Positions 34,105 through 42,484 of a stretch of DNA of 64,000 bases are shown one piece after another. Made by a program: the position numbers and the translations under genes. Numbering within the stretch: the stretch's first letter is position 1; every line of letters starts with the position of its first letter. The notes below the pieces were generated by a model. That model was not told where the DNA came from and did not search any database. It saw only the letters and a list, made by a program, of their open reading frames with translations. The DNA comes from Williamsia herbipolensis (GTDB lineage: Bacteria > Actinomycetota > Actinomycetes > Mycobacteriales > Mycobacteriaceae): assembly GCF_000964005.1 (NCBI RefSeq), contig NZ_JXYP01000021.1, forward strand, positions 248,001 to 312,000, given 5' to 3'.

Positions 34105-35426
34105 GGGCGATCCCCGCAGTTCGTCACGTTGCCGCCGCCGAGTCGCAGGGTGTTGACGAAGTCCACGGCCTGGTCGGCCTTGAGGTCCTCCTGGGTCTCC
34201 CCCGCGCGCCGGACCACGAACAGTCGCTGACCGTCCTGGCAGGCCTGGGTGATGGCGGCCTCGGTCGGACCGACGTCGGCGACCTGATCGTCGGTACCGT
34301 AGATGATCAGCGCCGGCTGCTTGTTCGCCCCCACGGGGAGTGCACGGGCGGCGATGCGCGACTTCAGGAACGCCGCGGCGGCGATCGAGTTCGGTTTGAG
34401 ATCGTCGGGGCCCAGCGAGGTGATCGCCCGCCCGATGTCCTCGACCGACGTGCGCGCGGTGGGCAGACACTGCAGCAGGGTCGGCCAGATGCTGCGCGCA
34501 TACGGCGAGCGGTAGTCGTCGAGGTTCATCGACGGGTTCGAGTCGGCGATCGACTGCAGGGTGTAGATGTACACCGAGTACTGCGCGGGGTTGAGGGTTC
34601 CGCTGACCGCGCGGTCGACCAGTCCGGTCATGTTGGCCCAAGGGGCGATCGACGCGGAGCCGAGCAGGTCGAGCCCCTGGCCGTAGGCCACCGAGCGGTC
34701 ACCGGCGGCCCACGATGCCAGACCGCCGAGGGCGCCGCCGTAGGAGATCCACTTGGTGCTGATCACGGTCGGGTTGAGGGCGTGTGCGGCGCGCACGGCG
34801 TCGATGAGGTTGTTGCCGTAGGTCGTCGCGTCGAGGAACGGTACGACCGGACCGCTCTGACCGATGCCCTGGTAGTCGGACATGACCACGACATAACCGG
34901 ACACGGCGATGTTGGCCATGACCTCGGCGTTGCCGAGCATCGACCCGAACAGCGACGGCGCGCACTGCGGCTGGATGCCCGAGTTCGGGCGACCGTAGGC
35001 GACGACCGGCCAGCCACCGTCGGGCGGAGGACCGTTGGGCACGACCACGATGCCCGACACCTCGGTCGGCGAGTTGTCGAGTCCGGAGGTCGAGCGGTAG
35101 ACGATCCGCCGGATCGACACCCCGACCGAGGTGAGGTCGGGGTCGACGGGGGTGGGCGGGTCCTGGAGTGCGACGACGCCGCCCGGGCCGCGCGAATCAC
35201 GCGGAGCCGTGAGCGTCACGTTCGGATACTGCGACACGAGCGCGGGCCCCGACACCGAGGGGTTGATGGGCACCGAGGTGTTGTCCGGCGGCGACACCGA
35301 GCAGGCCGCGGTCACCGCGACCACGAGCATCGTGGTGGCACCGAGCAGGATCGACCGAGCCGTCCGACGATGCGGACGGCGCCGCACCGATGCGGCGTCC
35401 GTCGACCGCCGGTGCGGTCGTGTCAT
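34101..35426 (-). CDS. Catalytically degenerate secretory lipase homologue (lipoprotein)
   Basis: A 441-residue lipoprotein: a basic n-region with several Arg, LLGATTMLVVAVTAAC, lipobox Cys near 42. It aligns along its length with the lipases at 27690 and 32123 (VVMSDYQGIGQSGP, PFLDATTYGNNLIDAVRAAHAL). However, the nucleophile motif G-[ST]-S-Q-G is replaced by YGGALGG, with Ala at about residue 232. The terminal G-H-x-D-I-D block is replaced by AGETQEDLKAD, which removes the catalytic His. Only the Asp region (IIYGTDDQV) is kept. It is probably a binding or scaffold protein of the polysaccharide machinery. ATG 35426 was chosen; GTG 35447 is an alternative. Confidence 0.82.
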   Translation of the reverse strand: MTRPHRRSTDAASVRRRPHRRTARSILLGATTMLVVAVTAACSVSPPDNTSVPINPSVSGPALVSQYPNVTLTAPRDSRGPGGVVALQDPPTPVDPDLTSVGVSIRRIVYRSTSGLDNSPTEVSGIVVVPNGPPPDGGWPVVAYGRPNSGIQPQCAPSLFGSMLGNAEVMANIAVSGYVVVMSDYQGIGQSGPVVPFLDATTYGNNLIDAVRAAHALNPTVISTKWISYGGALGGLASWAAGDRSVAYGQGLDLLGSASIAPWANMTGLVDRAVSGTLNPAQYSVYIYTLQSIADSNPSMNLDDYRSPYARSIWPTLLQCLPTARTSVEDIGRAITSLGPDDLKPNSIAAAAFLKSRIAARALPVGANKQPALIIYGTDDQVADVGPTEAAITQACQDGQRLFVVRRAGETQEDLKADQAVDFVNTLRLGGGNVTNCGDRP

Positions 35427-35439
35427 GCCCGTGACCCGC

Positions 35440-36792
35440 TCATCCACGCTCCGAGCCGGCGGTGGCCTTCTCCGATGCACCCGACACCGTGGCGTGGGTG
35501 ACGGCCACACCGACCACCTGGACACCGAGCGCGACCAGCGACTCGACCGACGACTTCAGGCCGGGTCGGGTGGTCCGGTTGAGCCGCGCGAGCACCACGG
35601 TCGCGTCGGAGAGCGCGGCGCACACCGCCGCCGACGTCGAGGCGTCGGTGGCGGGGGTGTCGAGCACGACGAAATCGAAACGGCGACGGGCCTGGGCGAG
35701 CACCTCGTCGAAGCCCTCCGAGGAGATGAGCTCGCCGGCGGTCGGCGGTCGCTTGCCCGCGGGCAGCACGGCGAGGTTCTCGCGCAGACGCACCACGTTC
35801 GACACGAGGTCGCCCTCGCCCACCACGGCCGACGACAGACCCTTGTCGGAGGTGATGGAGATGGCCCGGGCGATGCCGTTGCCCGCGAGGTCGGCGTCGA
35901 TGAGCAGGACGTCGTGGCCGGAGTCGGCGAGCACGCCGGCGAGTCCGAGCGCGACGGTCGTGCGACCGACACCTGCGCCGGGGCCGGTGACGGTGATGAC
36001 GCGCGGCGAGGTCCCGTTGGCCGACGCGGCGGCCCCGATGAAGCGGATGTTGGTGCGCAACGTGCGGAAGGGCTCCATGCCCTCGCCACTGCCGGTGACG
36101 GCGGCCTCGACGTAGAGGTCGCTCGTCGGGATCTCGGCGAGGAGGTGGTGTCCGCTGCTGGTGGTGACCGCGGCGCTGTCGCGCACCCGGCGGTCGAGCA
36201 GGGCCAGACCGACCGCGACGAGGATGCCCACGACCAGACCGGCCGCCACACCCATGATCAGCAGGATCCACACCGAGAACCCGACGGGGGTCGACGGCAG
36301 ATCCGCGTCGTCGAGGACGATGGCCGTCGCCGCGGCGCCACCGCCACGACGTGACGTCTCGAGTTCCTGGACCACGACGGCGGTCTGCTGCGCGACGGCG
36401 TTGGCATAGGACTGCGCGCGGCGCGGCGAGGCGTCGGTGACGGTCACGGCCATGATGACCGTCTTGTCGATGGCCGCCGCGGTGGTGTGGGCGCGCAGGG
36501 TGTCGGCGCTGACCGCCCCACCGAGTGCGGCCGACGCGCGGCGCGCCACCTGATCGCTGGTGGCGATCGCGGCGTAGGAGTTGACGCGCTCCTGTGCGAA
36601 GAGGTTGTTCTGGTAGGACTCGCCCACCGACGACCCACCCTCGGCCGTCGCGAACAGTCGCGACGTCGCGGCGTACCCGGAGTCCTGGAAGAAGACGCTG
36701 TAGGCGTATCCGCCGGCCGCGCCGATCACGGCGAACACCACGATCACCCACCAGAACTTCACGAATATCCGTACATACTCGCGAATAGCCAC
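35440..36792 (-). CDS. Wzz-BY-kinase-like fusion (CapA/CapB, CpsC/CpsD type)
   Basis: A 450-residue protein. An N-terminal Wzz domain has membrane segments FVKFWWVIVVFAVIGAAGG and FSVWILLIMGVAAGLVVGILVAVG. A cytosolic P-loop ATPase domain follows from residue ~230: RTLRTNIRFIG, Walker A TGPGAGVGRTT with Arg at ~277 where Lys is usual, Walker A-prime VLLIDADLAGNG and Walker B FDFVVLDTPA. The C-terminus (VSGASEKATAGSERG) lacks the Tyr cluster of canonical BY-kinases. It probably controls polymer length. GTG 36792 has a GAAGGGAG ribosome binding site. It is divergent from the polymerase gene and the first gene of its operon. Confidence 0.85.
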   Translation of the reverse strand: MAIREYVRIFVKFWWVIVVFAVIGAAGGYAYSVFFQDSGYAATSRLFATAEGGSSVGESYQNNLFAQERVNSYAAIATSDQVARRASAALGGAVSADTLRAHTTAAAIDKTVIMAVTVTDASPRRAQSYANAVAQQTAVVVQELETSRRGGGAAATAIVLDDADLPSTPVGFSVWILLIMGVAAGLVVGILVAVGLALLDRRVRDSAAVTTSSGHHLLAEIPTSDLYVEAAVTGSGEGMEPFRTLRTNIRFIGAAASANGTSPRVITVTGPGAGVGRTTVALGLAGVLADSGHDVLLIDADLAGNGIARAISITSDKGLSSAVVGEGDLVSNVVRLRENLAVLPAGKRPPTAGELISSEGFDEVLAQARRRFDFVVLDTPATDASTSAAVCAALSDATVVLARLNRTTRPGLKSSVESLVALGVQVVGVAVTHATVSGASEKATAGSERG

Positions 36793-36991
36793 GCGATGGA
36801 CTCCCTTCAGGCCGGATGGAGATCCGGCCAGAAAACTGATGAACGATTCGTCGTCGACAGGAACATGGTCCATCTCCGACGGGGCCACGATCGAACACGA
36901 CCACCGACCCGAACGATACGACAATGCGCAATGGAGAGCTCGCCTGCCATGCCCGGACAACCCTAACCCGACGTTCACCGACGCGCCGGGG

Positions 36992-38494
36992 ATGCCCGAA
37001 CGACCATACCGACTTGCACTCCCGGATCGAGATGCAAAGATTGCCCACGTGAAGGTCGTCTATCGCGTCATCGTGGTCGCAGTTGCTCTGCTCGCCGCAT
37101 TCGGTGCGATTTACCTCGGCGGGTCGGCCCTGAAGGCGACCCTGGCCGGTCTGGCGATGATCGTCGGCGTGTACGTGGGATTACGTCACCCCATCTGGCT
37201 GCTGTGGCTCCTGGCGTTTGTCGCCGGGATGTTCCCCGCCGGATACCTGCCGGGTGTACACGTCCCCATGGTCTTCAGTTTCGCGATGGGTTCCCTGCTC
37301 GCCACGATCATCCATCCGTGGGAGGTCACGGGGTTCAGCACCCTCGAACGCTGGGTTCTGGCCCTGGTCGGGGTGTCGTTCGTCTCGCTGGTGGCGAGCG
37401 GTTTCAACCTCATCGCCATCATGGAGTACGTCAAATGGACCACCGCGACGCTGCTGATCATCGTGCTACTGCGTCTCCCCCGTGACCAACTGCGCAGGTT
37501 CGGTCAGGTCTACGTGGTCTCGGCCACCGCGGCCTCCCTGCTCGCCATCGGCATCGTGTTCGGCGACTCGGGCGGTCGCGTGCTCAAGGCACTGTCGATC
37601 CTGGGTTACGGCGTGAAGGACAACAACTTCTTCGTCTACACCGAGAGCGGTGCGGTGGCCCGCCTGGCGGGCACCTTCCTCGAGCCGAACTCCGCGGGCA
37701 TCGCCATCCTCGTGGCCGCGCTGATCTGTGCCGTCGTGTTCGACGGCTGGCGACGGGTCGCCTGTGGCGCGATCCTGCTGCTCGCCCTCGCGCTCACATT
37801 GAGCCGCGCGTCGCTGTTCGCCGTGGTCGTCGGCGTGGTCCTCATGCTGGTGTTCGCGAGCCTGAGCGCCCGCCAGCGCATGGCGATCGTCGGCGTCTTC
37901 TTCCTCGGGTTCTGCGTCGCGATCGCGGTACCCAAGATCCGCAACCGCATCTTCAGCTCCTTCGGGTCGCAGGACGCCGGCTCGAACGCGCGTCTCGACG
38001 CCCTCAAGGACTTCCCCGGCTACATGGGTGGGAAATGGGTGTTCGGGCGCGGATGGGGGCTCATCGAATTCAAGGACCCGTCGAAATCGATCGCGACCAA
38101 TTTCGTGGCGAATGCGCCCCTTTTGGCGACATATCGCGGCGGCGTGATCGTGGCGACAGTATTTGTGCTGACATTCCTCTATGCGAGTTATCTCGCATAT
38201 CAGTGTCTGCGGACGACCCATTGGAATCTGGCTTTCTACGGCGGCGGTTTCATCGGATTCTTCTTCCTCACCATGCAATTGGACATCGGCACGGTCACCA
38301 TTCCCGCCACGGTCGCGGCGCTGTCATTGTTGGTGACTTTCTTGAAATACACGCATGAATTGGCGATGGACCTCGACGACGTCGGACGAGGCAGACCCGG
38401 CCCCGTCTCGCCGCCGCTGCCGAGACCCGCTCCGCGGACACCCGTCGTCGACATCGTGCCCCCGCGCGTGCCCGCGCACGCCCGGGCGCAGTGA
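36992..38494 (+). CDS. Wzy/WaaL-like O-antigen polymerase/ligase membrane protein
   Basis: A protein of about 500 residues with 10-12 membrane segments. It has the Wzy_C-like pattern of a membrane pair around a periplasmic loop: TESGAVARLAGTFLEPNSAG, then LALALTLSRASLFAVVVG, a long loop containing GSNARLDALKDFPGYMGGKWVFGRGWG, and further segments to ~480. The R-x-x-G-x-x-x-x-P-N-x-x-G and L-S-R-x-x pieces are usual in this family. It polymerises or transfers lipid-linked repeat units outside the membrane. ATG 36992 was chosen; GTG 37049, just before the first membrane segment, is possible. The C-terminal tail is Pro-rich. Confidence 0.83.
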   Translation: MPERPYRLALPDRDAKIAHVKVVYRVIVVAVALLAAFGAIYLGGSALKATLAGLAMIVGVYVGLRHPIWLLWLLAFVAGMFPAGYLPGVHVPMVFSFAMGSLLATIIHPWEVTGFSTLERWVLALVGVSFVSLVASGFNLIAIMEYVKWTTATLLIIVLLRLPRDQLRRFGQVYVVSATAASLLAIGIVFGDSGGRVLKALSILGYGVKDNNFFVYTESGAVARLAGTFLEPNSAGIAILVAALICAVVFDGWRRVACGAILLLALALTLSRASLFAVVVGVVLMLVFASLSARQRMAIVGVFFLGFCVAIAVPKIRNRIFSSFGSQDAGSNARLDALKDFPGYMGGKWVFGRGWGLIEFKDPSKSIATNFVANAPLLATYRGGVIVATVFVLTFLYASYLAYQCLRTTHWNLAFYGGGFIGFFFLTMQLDIGTVTIPATVAALSLLVTFLKYTHELAMDLDDVGRGRPGPVSPPLPRPAPRTPVVDIVPPRVPAHARAQ

Positions 38495-40080
38495 GGCGTC
38501 GGGCACCCGCACACTCACCTCCAGCGCGCGGGCCTCGGCACCCCACCTCCATCGTGGCGCTGCTCGTGTCGATGGTCCTCGTCTGTCTGACCGCGGCCGC
38601 ATGCGGCAGCGATCCGACCGCCGTCCCCGGGGTGCTCATCGCACCGAGCGACCGTGTCGCGTCCAACCCGATCGCCGTCGACGAGTCCAGGACCACCCAG
38701 GGCATCGCGCTGTCGACAGCTCCCTACTTCGACTCCGCCGAGCAGACCCGCAGCAGCTATGACCTGGCTGCTCGCACGGGACTGGACTCGATCCGACTGC
38801 CCATCCAGTGGGGGCTGATCCAGCCCGACAACGAGAACTCCTTCGACTGGACGGTCACCGACCGCATCGTGGACGACGCCGTGCGAGCGAAGGTGAAGAT
38901 CCTCGCAACCCTGTCCTCGACCCCCGCCTGGGCCGCCGCACCCGGGGGCAGCGGACCCTACGTCCGGCCGCGTGACCCCGGTCAGTTCGCGGCGTTCGCC
39001 GGCGCGGTGGCCCGTCGCTACCAGGGGAAGATCGCCGACTACGAGATCTGGAACGAGCCCAACGCGGAAATGTTCTACGGGCCGCAGCCGGATCCGGTCA
39101 CCTATACCGCCCTGCTGACGGCGTCCTACAAGGCGATCAAAGCGGTGGATCGATCTCTCGTCGTCGTGGCCGGCGGCCTCGGGCCGGTGATCGATTCCGC
39201 ATCGACGATCAACCCTGTCAAATTCTTGGGCGCGATGTACGCCAACGGTGCGGCCGGCAACTTCGATGCGTTGTCGTTCCATCCCTACAAATACGACCTC
39301 AGCCTCGCCGACGGGTGGCGCCTGCCGAACTCCCCCGGCCGACAACTGTCGGGACTCCGACAATTGATGATCGCTAATGGCGATGAGAGAAAAAAGATCT
39401 GGGCGACCGAATTCGGCATCCCCACCGTCGACGTCTCCGAGGCCGAACAGGCCCGGCGGATCCCCGAGTTCATCCAGAAGTGGATCGAACTGCCCTACGT
39501 GGGCCCGGTGTTCTACTACACCGACCGCGACCGGGCGACAGGCGACGGCGACACCGAGAACAACTTCGGCCTCGAACGCTCCGACGGGACCCCCAAACCG
39601 GTCGTCGCGACCCTCTCGGCCTACGCGCGCAACGGGATACCCGACGCCGTCGTCGACCGCCGGATCCGTGCGGCCGCCGCCGAACCCGGGTGGGGCCGCA
39701 TCCTCAGTCCCGTCGTCCCGGTCACCTCGACCGGCATCCTGGGGCGCTACTACGAGAACGTCACCGTCTTCTCGACACCGATGGGGCTGATCTCCTCGCC
39801 CGCGGAGATCGCGGCGCGGATGGCGGCCTACGACACCTATCCCGTCGCGTTCTTCGTCGACGGCTACCAGGACACCGCGGCGGCACTACGGATCTACAGC
39901 TCACCGTCGACCGGCACCCACGTCATCGGCAACGGGATCGTCTCGGCGTGGGATCCGCGCTACGGGCTCGCGACCACCGACGAGATACCTCTGCCCGGCG
40001 GGGGCGTCCGCGTGCAGTTCCAGAACGGATCGATCACCTGGACCCCCACCCGGGGAGGGATGGGGATGCTCCAGCGCTGA
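38491..40080 (+). CDS. Lipoprotein with clan-A glycoside hydrolase fold, second copy
   Basis: A 529-residue lipoprotein: MRRRAPAHSP n-region, IVALLVSMVLVCLTAAAC, lipobox Cys at ~38. The TIM-barrel pattern includes IRLPIQWGLIQP near 105, acid/base Glu in YEIWNEPNAE near 189, LSFHPYKYD near 265 and nucleophile Glu in KIWATEFGIPTVD near 307. It is a distant paralogue of the protein at 28883. It overlaps the polymerase stop by 4 bases (GTGA), so the two are co-translated, which suggests it processes the same polymer. The last ~150 residues form an additional beta-rich domain seen in both copies. Confidence 0.83.
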   Translation: MRRRAPAHSPPARGPRHPTSIVALLVSMVLVCLTAAACGSDPTAVPGVLIAPSDRVASNPIAVDESRTTQGIALSTAPYFDSAEQTRSSYDLAARTGLDSIRLPIQWGLIQPDNENSFDWTVTDRIVDDAVRAKVKILATLSSTPAWAAAPGGSGPYVRPRDPGQFAAFAGAVARRYQGKIADYEIWNEPNAEMFYGPQPDPVTYTALLTASYKAIKAVDRSLVVVAGGLGPVIDSASTINPVKFLGAMYANGAAGNFDALSFHPYKYDLSLADGWRLPNSPGRQLSGLRQLMIANGDERKKIWATEFGIPTVDVSEAEQARRIPEFIQKWIELPYVGPVFYYTDRDRATGDGDTENNFGLERSDGTPKPVVATLSAYARNGIPDAVVDRRIRAAAAEPGWGRILSPVVPVTSTGILGRYYENVTVFSTPMGLISSPAEIAARMAAYDTYPVAFFVDGYQDTAAALRIYSSPSTGTHVIGNGIVSAWDPRYGLATTDEIPLPGGGVRVQFQNGSITWTPTRGGMGMLQR

Positions 40081-40096
40081 GGCCATGGGGATGGTC

Positions 40097-40111
40097 GACC
40101 GCTGAGCGGTC
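40097..40111. terminator. Inverted repeat between convergent genes
   Basis: GACCGCT-G-AGCGGTC is a perfect 7-bp-arm dyad in the 29-bp gap between the hydrolase and the convergent glycosyltransferase, overlapping the latter's stop codon. It has no T-run, so its terminator role is by position only. Confidence 0.35.
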
Positions 40112-41216
40112 AGGGGCAGATGAGGTCCTGCACGGCCCGCTGGGGGACCCCGTCGGCCCATCGTTGCGCGTTGCGGTCGTGCAGTGTGCGCGACTGCGTC
40201 TCGGCGTGGGCCGCATCGCGCAGGTAGCGGCGGGCCTGCTCGACGAACTGCGCCTCGTCATCGAACGGGTCGAGGTCGAACACCGGACCGAGTGACCCGA
40301 TGGCCGCCGACGTACCGATCACCGGCAGCCCGCGGCTGGCGGCGTCGAGGATCTTGACCCGCACCCCGCCGCCGGTCGCGACCGGCGCGATCAGTGCCCG
40401 GCAGGTGGAGAGGAACGACTGCAGGTCGTCGACGAATCCGAGGTCGAAGACCCCGTCGGGGTAGGTCACCTCCGGCGCGTTGGCCGCCTTCGCGCCGACG
40501 ATGTACAGCTCGGCGCCCTCGATCCCCTCGGCGATCCGGGGCCACAGCCGCAGCGCGATCTCGAAGGCCTCCTGATTCGGCGGCCAGTCACGGGTGCCCA
40601 TGAACACCAGCCGTGGCCCGGCGTCGGCGAGCGCGAGTCGCGTGGCCGGCGGCATCGTCAGGTCGATCCACCGCGCACCCGTCGCACCCTCGTCGCGGTA
40701 CATCTGCGCCTCGTCGGCGTCGTAGGTGCCGACGGCGTCGGCCGCGCGGGCCACACGGACCTCGTCGCGCAGGATGAACGGGCTCTGGAGACGTCCGATG
40801 ATGCCGCGCGTCGCCTTCCACACCTGTGACTCGGTGTTGACGGTGTTGATGACGAACCGCACGCCGGGCTCGCGGGCCCGGAGATAGCTCTCGGCCATGT
40901 AGCTGTGTTCGGCCACCCACACATCCGACCGGCCGTGGTGGGCGGCGATGGTGGCCCGCAGCTCGGGGTGGTCGTAGCGCTCGTGCACGATGCTGCGACG
41001 GTGCGCCAGGCTGCGCGGCACCAGACGCATCGACGGCGCGGGCTTGATGACGCGGGTCAACCCCGGCACCGACGGCGCGTCGCCGGCGGTCGACAGGCAG
41101 ATGGTCTCCACGTCGGCGAACGTCTTCGTGATCTCGATCATCAAGCGCGACAACGCTATGTCGCCGCCGTGCTCGACGACCGGATCCTTCGACAGCAGGT
41201 AGGTGACGCGCGTCAT
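40110..41216 (-). CDS. Glycosyltransferase, GT-B fold, group 1 (GT4-like)
   Basis: A 368-residue enzyme. The N-terminal Rossmann half opens VTYLLSKDPVVEHGGDIALSRLMIE. The C-terminal half has RLVFMGTRDWPPNQEAFEIAL, ELYIVGAKAANAPEV, GFVDDLQSFLSTCRALIAPVATGGGVRVKILDAASRGLPVIG. The G-G-G-V-R-x-K-x-L-[DE]-A stretch is the acidic donor-binding region of GT4 enzymes. The donor sugar is unknown. It is the last gene of the seven-gene EPS operon and overlaps the flippase stop by 4 bases (ATGA). Confidence 0.88.
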   Translation of the reverse strand: MTRVTYLLSKDPVVEHGGDIALSRLMIEITKTFADVETICLSTAGDAPSVPGLTRVIKPAPSMRLVPRSLAHRRSIVHERYDHPELRATIAAHHGRSDVWVAEHSYMAESYLRAREPGVRFVINTVNTESQVWKATRGIIGRLQSPFILRDEVRVARAADAVGTYDADEAQMYRDEGATGARWIDLTMPPATRLALADAGPRLVFMGTRDWPPNQEAFEIALRLWPRIAEGIEGAELYIVGAKAANAPEVTYPDGVFDLGFVDDLQSFLSTCRALIAPVATGGGVRVKILDAASRGLPVIGTSAAIGSLGPVFDLDPFDDEAQFVEQARRYLRDAAHAETQSRTLHDRNAQRWADGVPQRAVQDLICP

Positions 41217-42484
41217 CGCCTCGTGGGCCCCTTCTCGTCGTCTGACTGTGACACGGCGTCGTCTGTGCCGCCGCCTGCGATCGGGTCCGCCGTCGTGATC
41301 GGGTCGGCGACGGGCCTGCGGAGCGCGATGGTGAACACCGTCAACAGGATGATGTCGGCGATCACGGTCGCGATCGCCGCGCCCACCGCTCCGGCCCACA
41401 CCAGGCCGGCGACCATGGCCAGCTTGATCACGACCACGATGGCGTAGGCGCTGCTGCGCACGATGTCGCGTCGCTGCATCGACAGGATCACGGTGTCGAC
41501 GAAGATCACGACGCGCAGGCACACGAACAGCGACATGATCATCATCGCGGCGGCGATCTCGGTGGCCACCGGGAGGAACAGCGCCACGAAGCCGGCCACG
41601 AACAACACCGAACCGGCCGCGGCGGCCAGGATCACGGTGTGGCGCATCGGCGGACCCGAGCTCACCCGGCCGTCACCGTCGCGCAGTTTCTCGTGGTAGG
41701 TGCTGCCCAGGGCCGCACCCACCTGTGCCAGCGCCCATGCACAGACCACGGCGATCGAGTAGTAGCCGACGGTGGTGCTGTCGGTGAGGAATCCGAGCAG
41801 CAGGACGTCACCCTGCAGGTAGAGCGCCACGGCCAGGTTCTCCCCGAACAGCACCGCGGCGATCTTCGGCGGGCCGGGGAACTGGGGGCGGTCGCCGCGG
41901 ATCGTCCAGACCGCCAGCACCGCCACCACGAGATACGGGATGACGAACAGGATGCTGGCGATGGTCAGGGAGGGATCGGGGGCGAGATAGAGGTACGCGC
42001 CGCCGAGGACCACGGCCGACACCTGACGGATGGTGTCCCAACGTTGGACCACGTCGGGATGACCATCGCGCAGCCGCCGACTCTTCAACGCGCTGAAGAT
42101 CATCTCGCCACCGCTGGCGACCAGACCGAACCAGACGATGTACGAGAACGGCGTCAGCAACAACCCGGGGATGATCATCGCCAACGCGATGAGGACGCGC
42201 AGCGAACGCTCGCGGACGAACCGGTCCTCGCTCTCGCGGATCGCCCGGACCGCGAAGGGGTTGTCCAGGGGCGCGGAGAGGATCGCGCCCGCGGCGTACG
42301 CCATCGCGTACTGGCCGTAGGCGCCGACACCCACCTGCCCGATCAGCGAGGCGGTCCACAGCAGTCCGGTCCCGCGTCCCCCGTAGGTCCACAGGGCCGC
42401 GATGAGCGCCTTGGTGATGTGCTGACGACCGGACAGGACCGGCACCCCGGCGTCGGGTGCACCGGTGTCGGGTGCCGAACTCAT
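41213..42484 (-). CDS. Wzx-like polysaccharide flippase
   Basis: A 423-residue membrane protein with about 12 hydrophobic segments from residue ~25 to 390 and short charged loops, the layout of MOP-superfamily flippases. The first segment ALWTYGGRGTGLLWTASLIGQ and the second GAYGQYAMAYAAGAILSAP fit the Wzx N-terminus. It moves lipid-linked repeat units across the membrane for the polymerase at 36992. It is coupled by ATGA overlaps on both sides. Confidence 0.83.
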   Translation of the reverse strand: MSSAPDTGAPDAGVPVLSGRQHITKALIAALWTYGGRGTGLLWTASLIGQVGVGAYGQYAMAYAAGAILSAPLDNPFAVRAIRESEDRFVRERSLRVLIALAMIIPGLLLTPFSYIVWFGLVASGGEMIFSALKSRRLRDGHPDVVQRWDTIRQVSAVVLGGAYLYLAPDPSLTIASILFVIPYLVVAVLAVWTIRGDRPQFPGPPKIAAVLFGENLAVALYLQGDVLLLGFLTDSTTVGYYSIAVVCAWALAQVGAALGSTYHEKLRDGDGRVSSGPPMRHTVILAAAAGSVLFVAGFVALFLPVATEIAAAMMIMSLFVCLRVVIFVDTVILSMQRRDIVRSSAYAIVVVIKLAMVAGLVWAGAVGAAIATVIADIILLTVFTIALRRPVADPITTADPIAGGGTDDAVSQSDDEKGPTRR

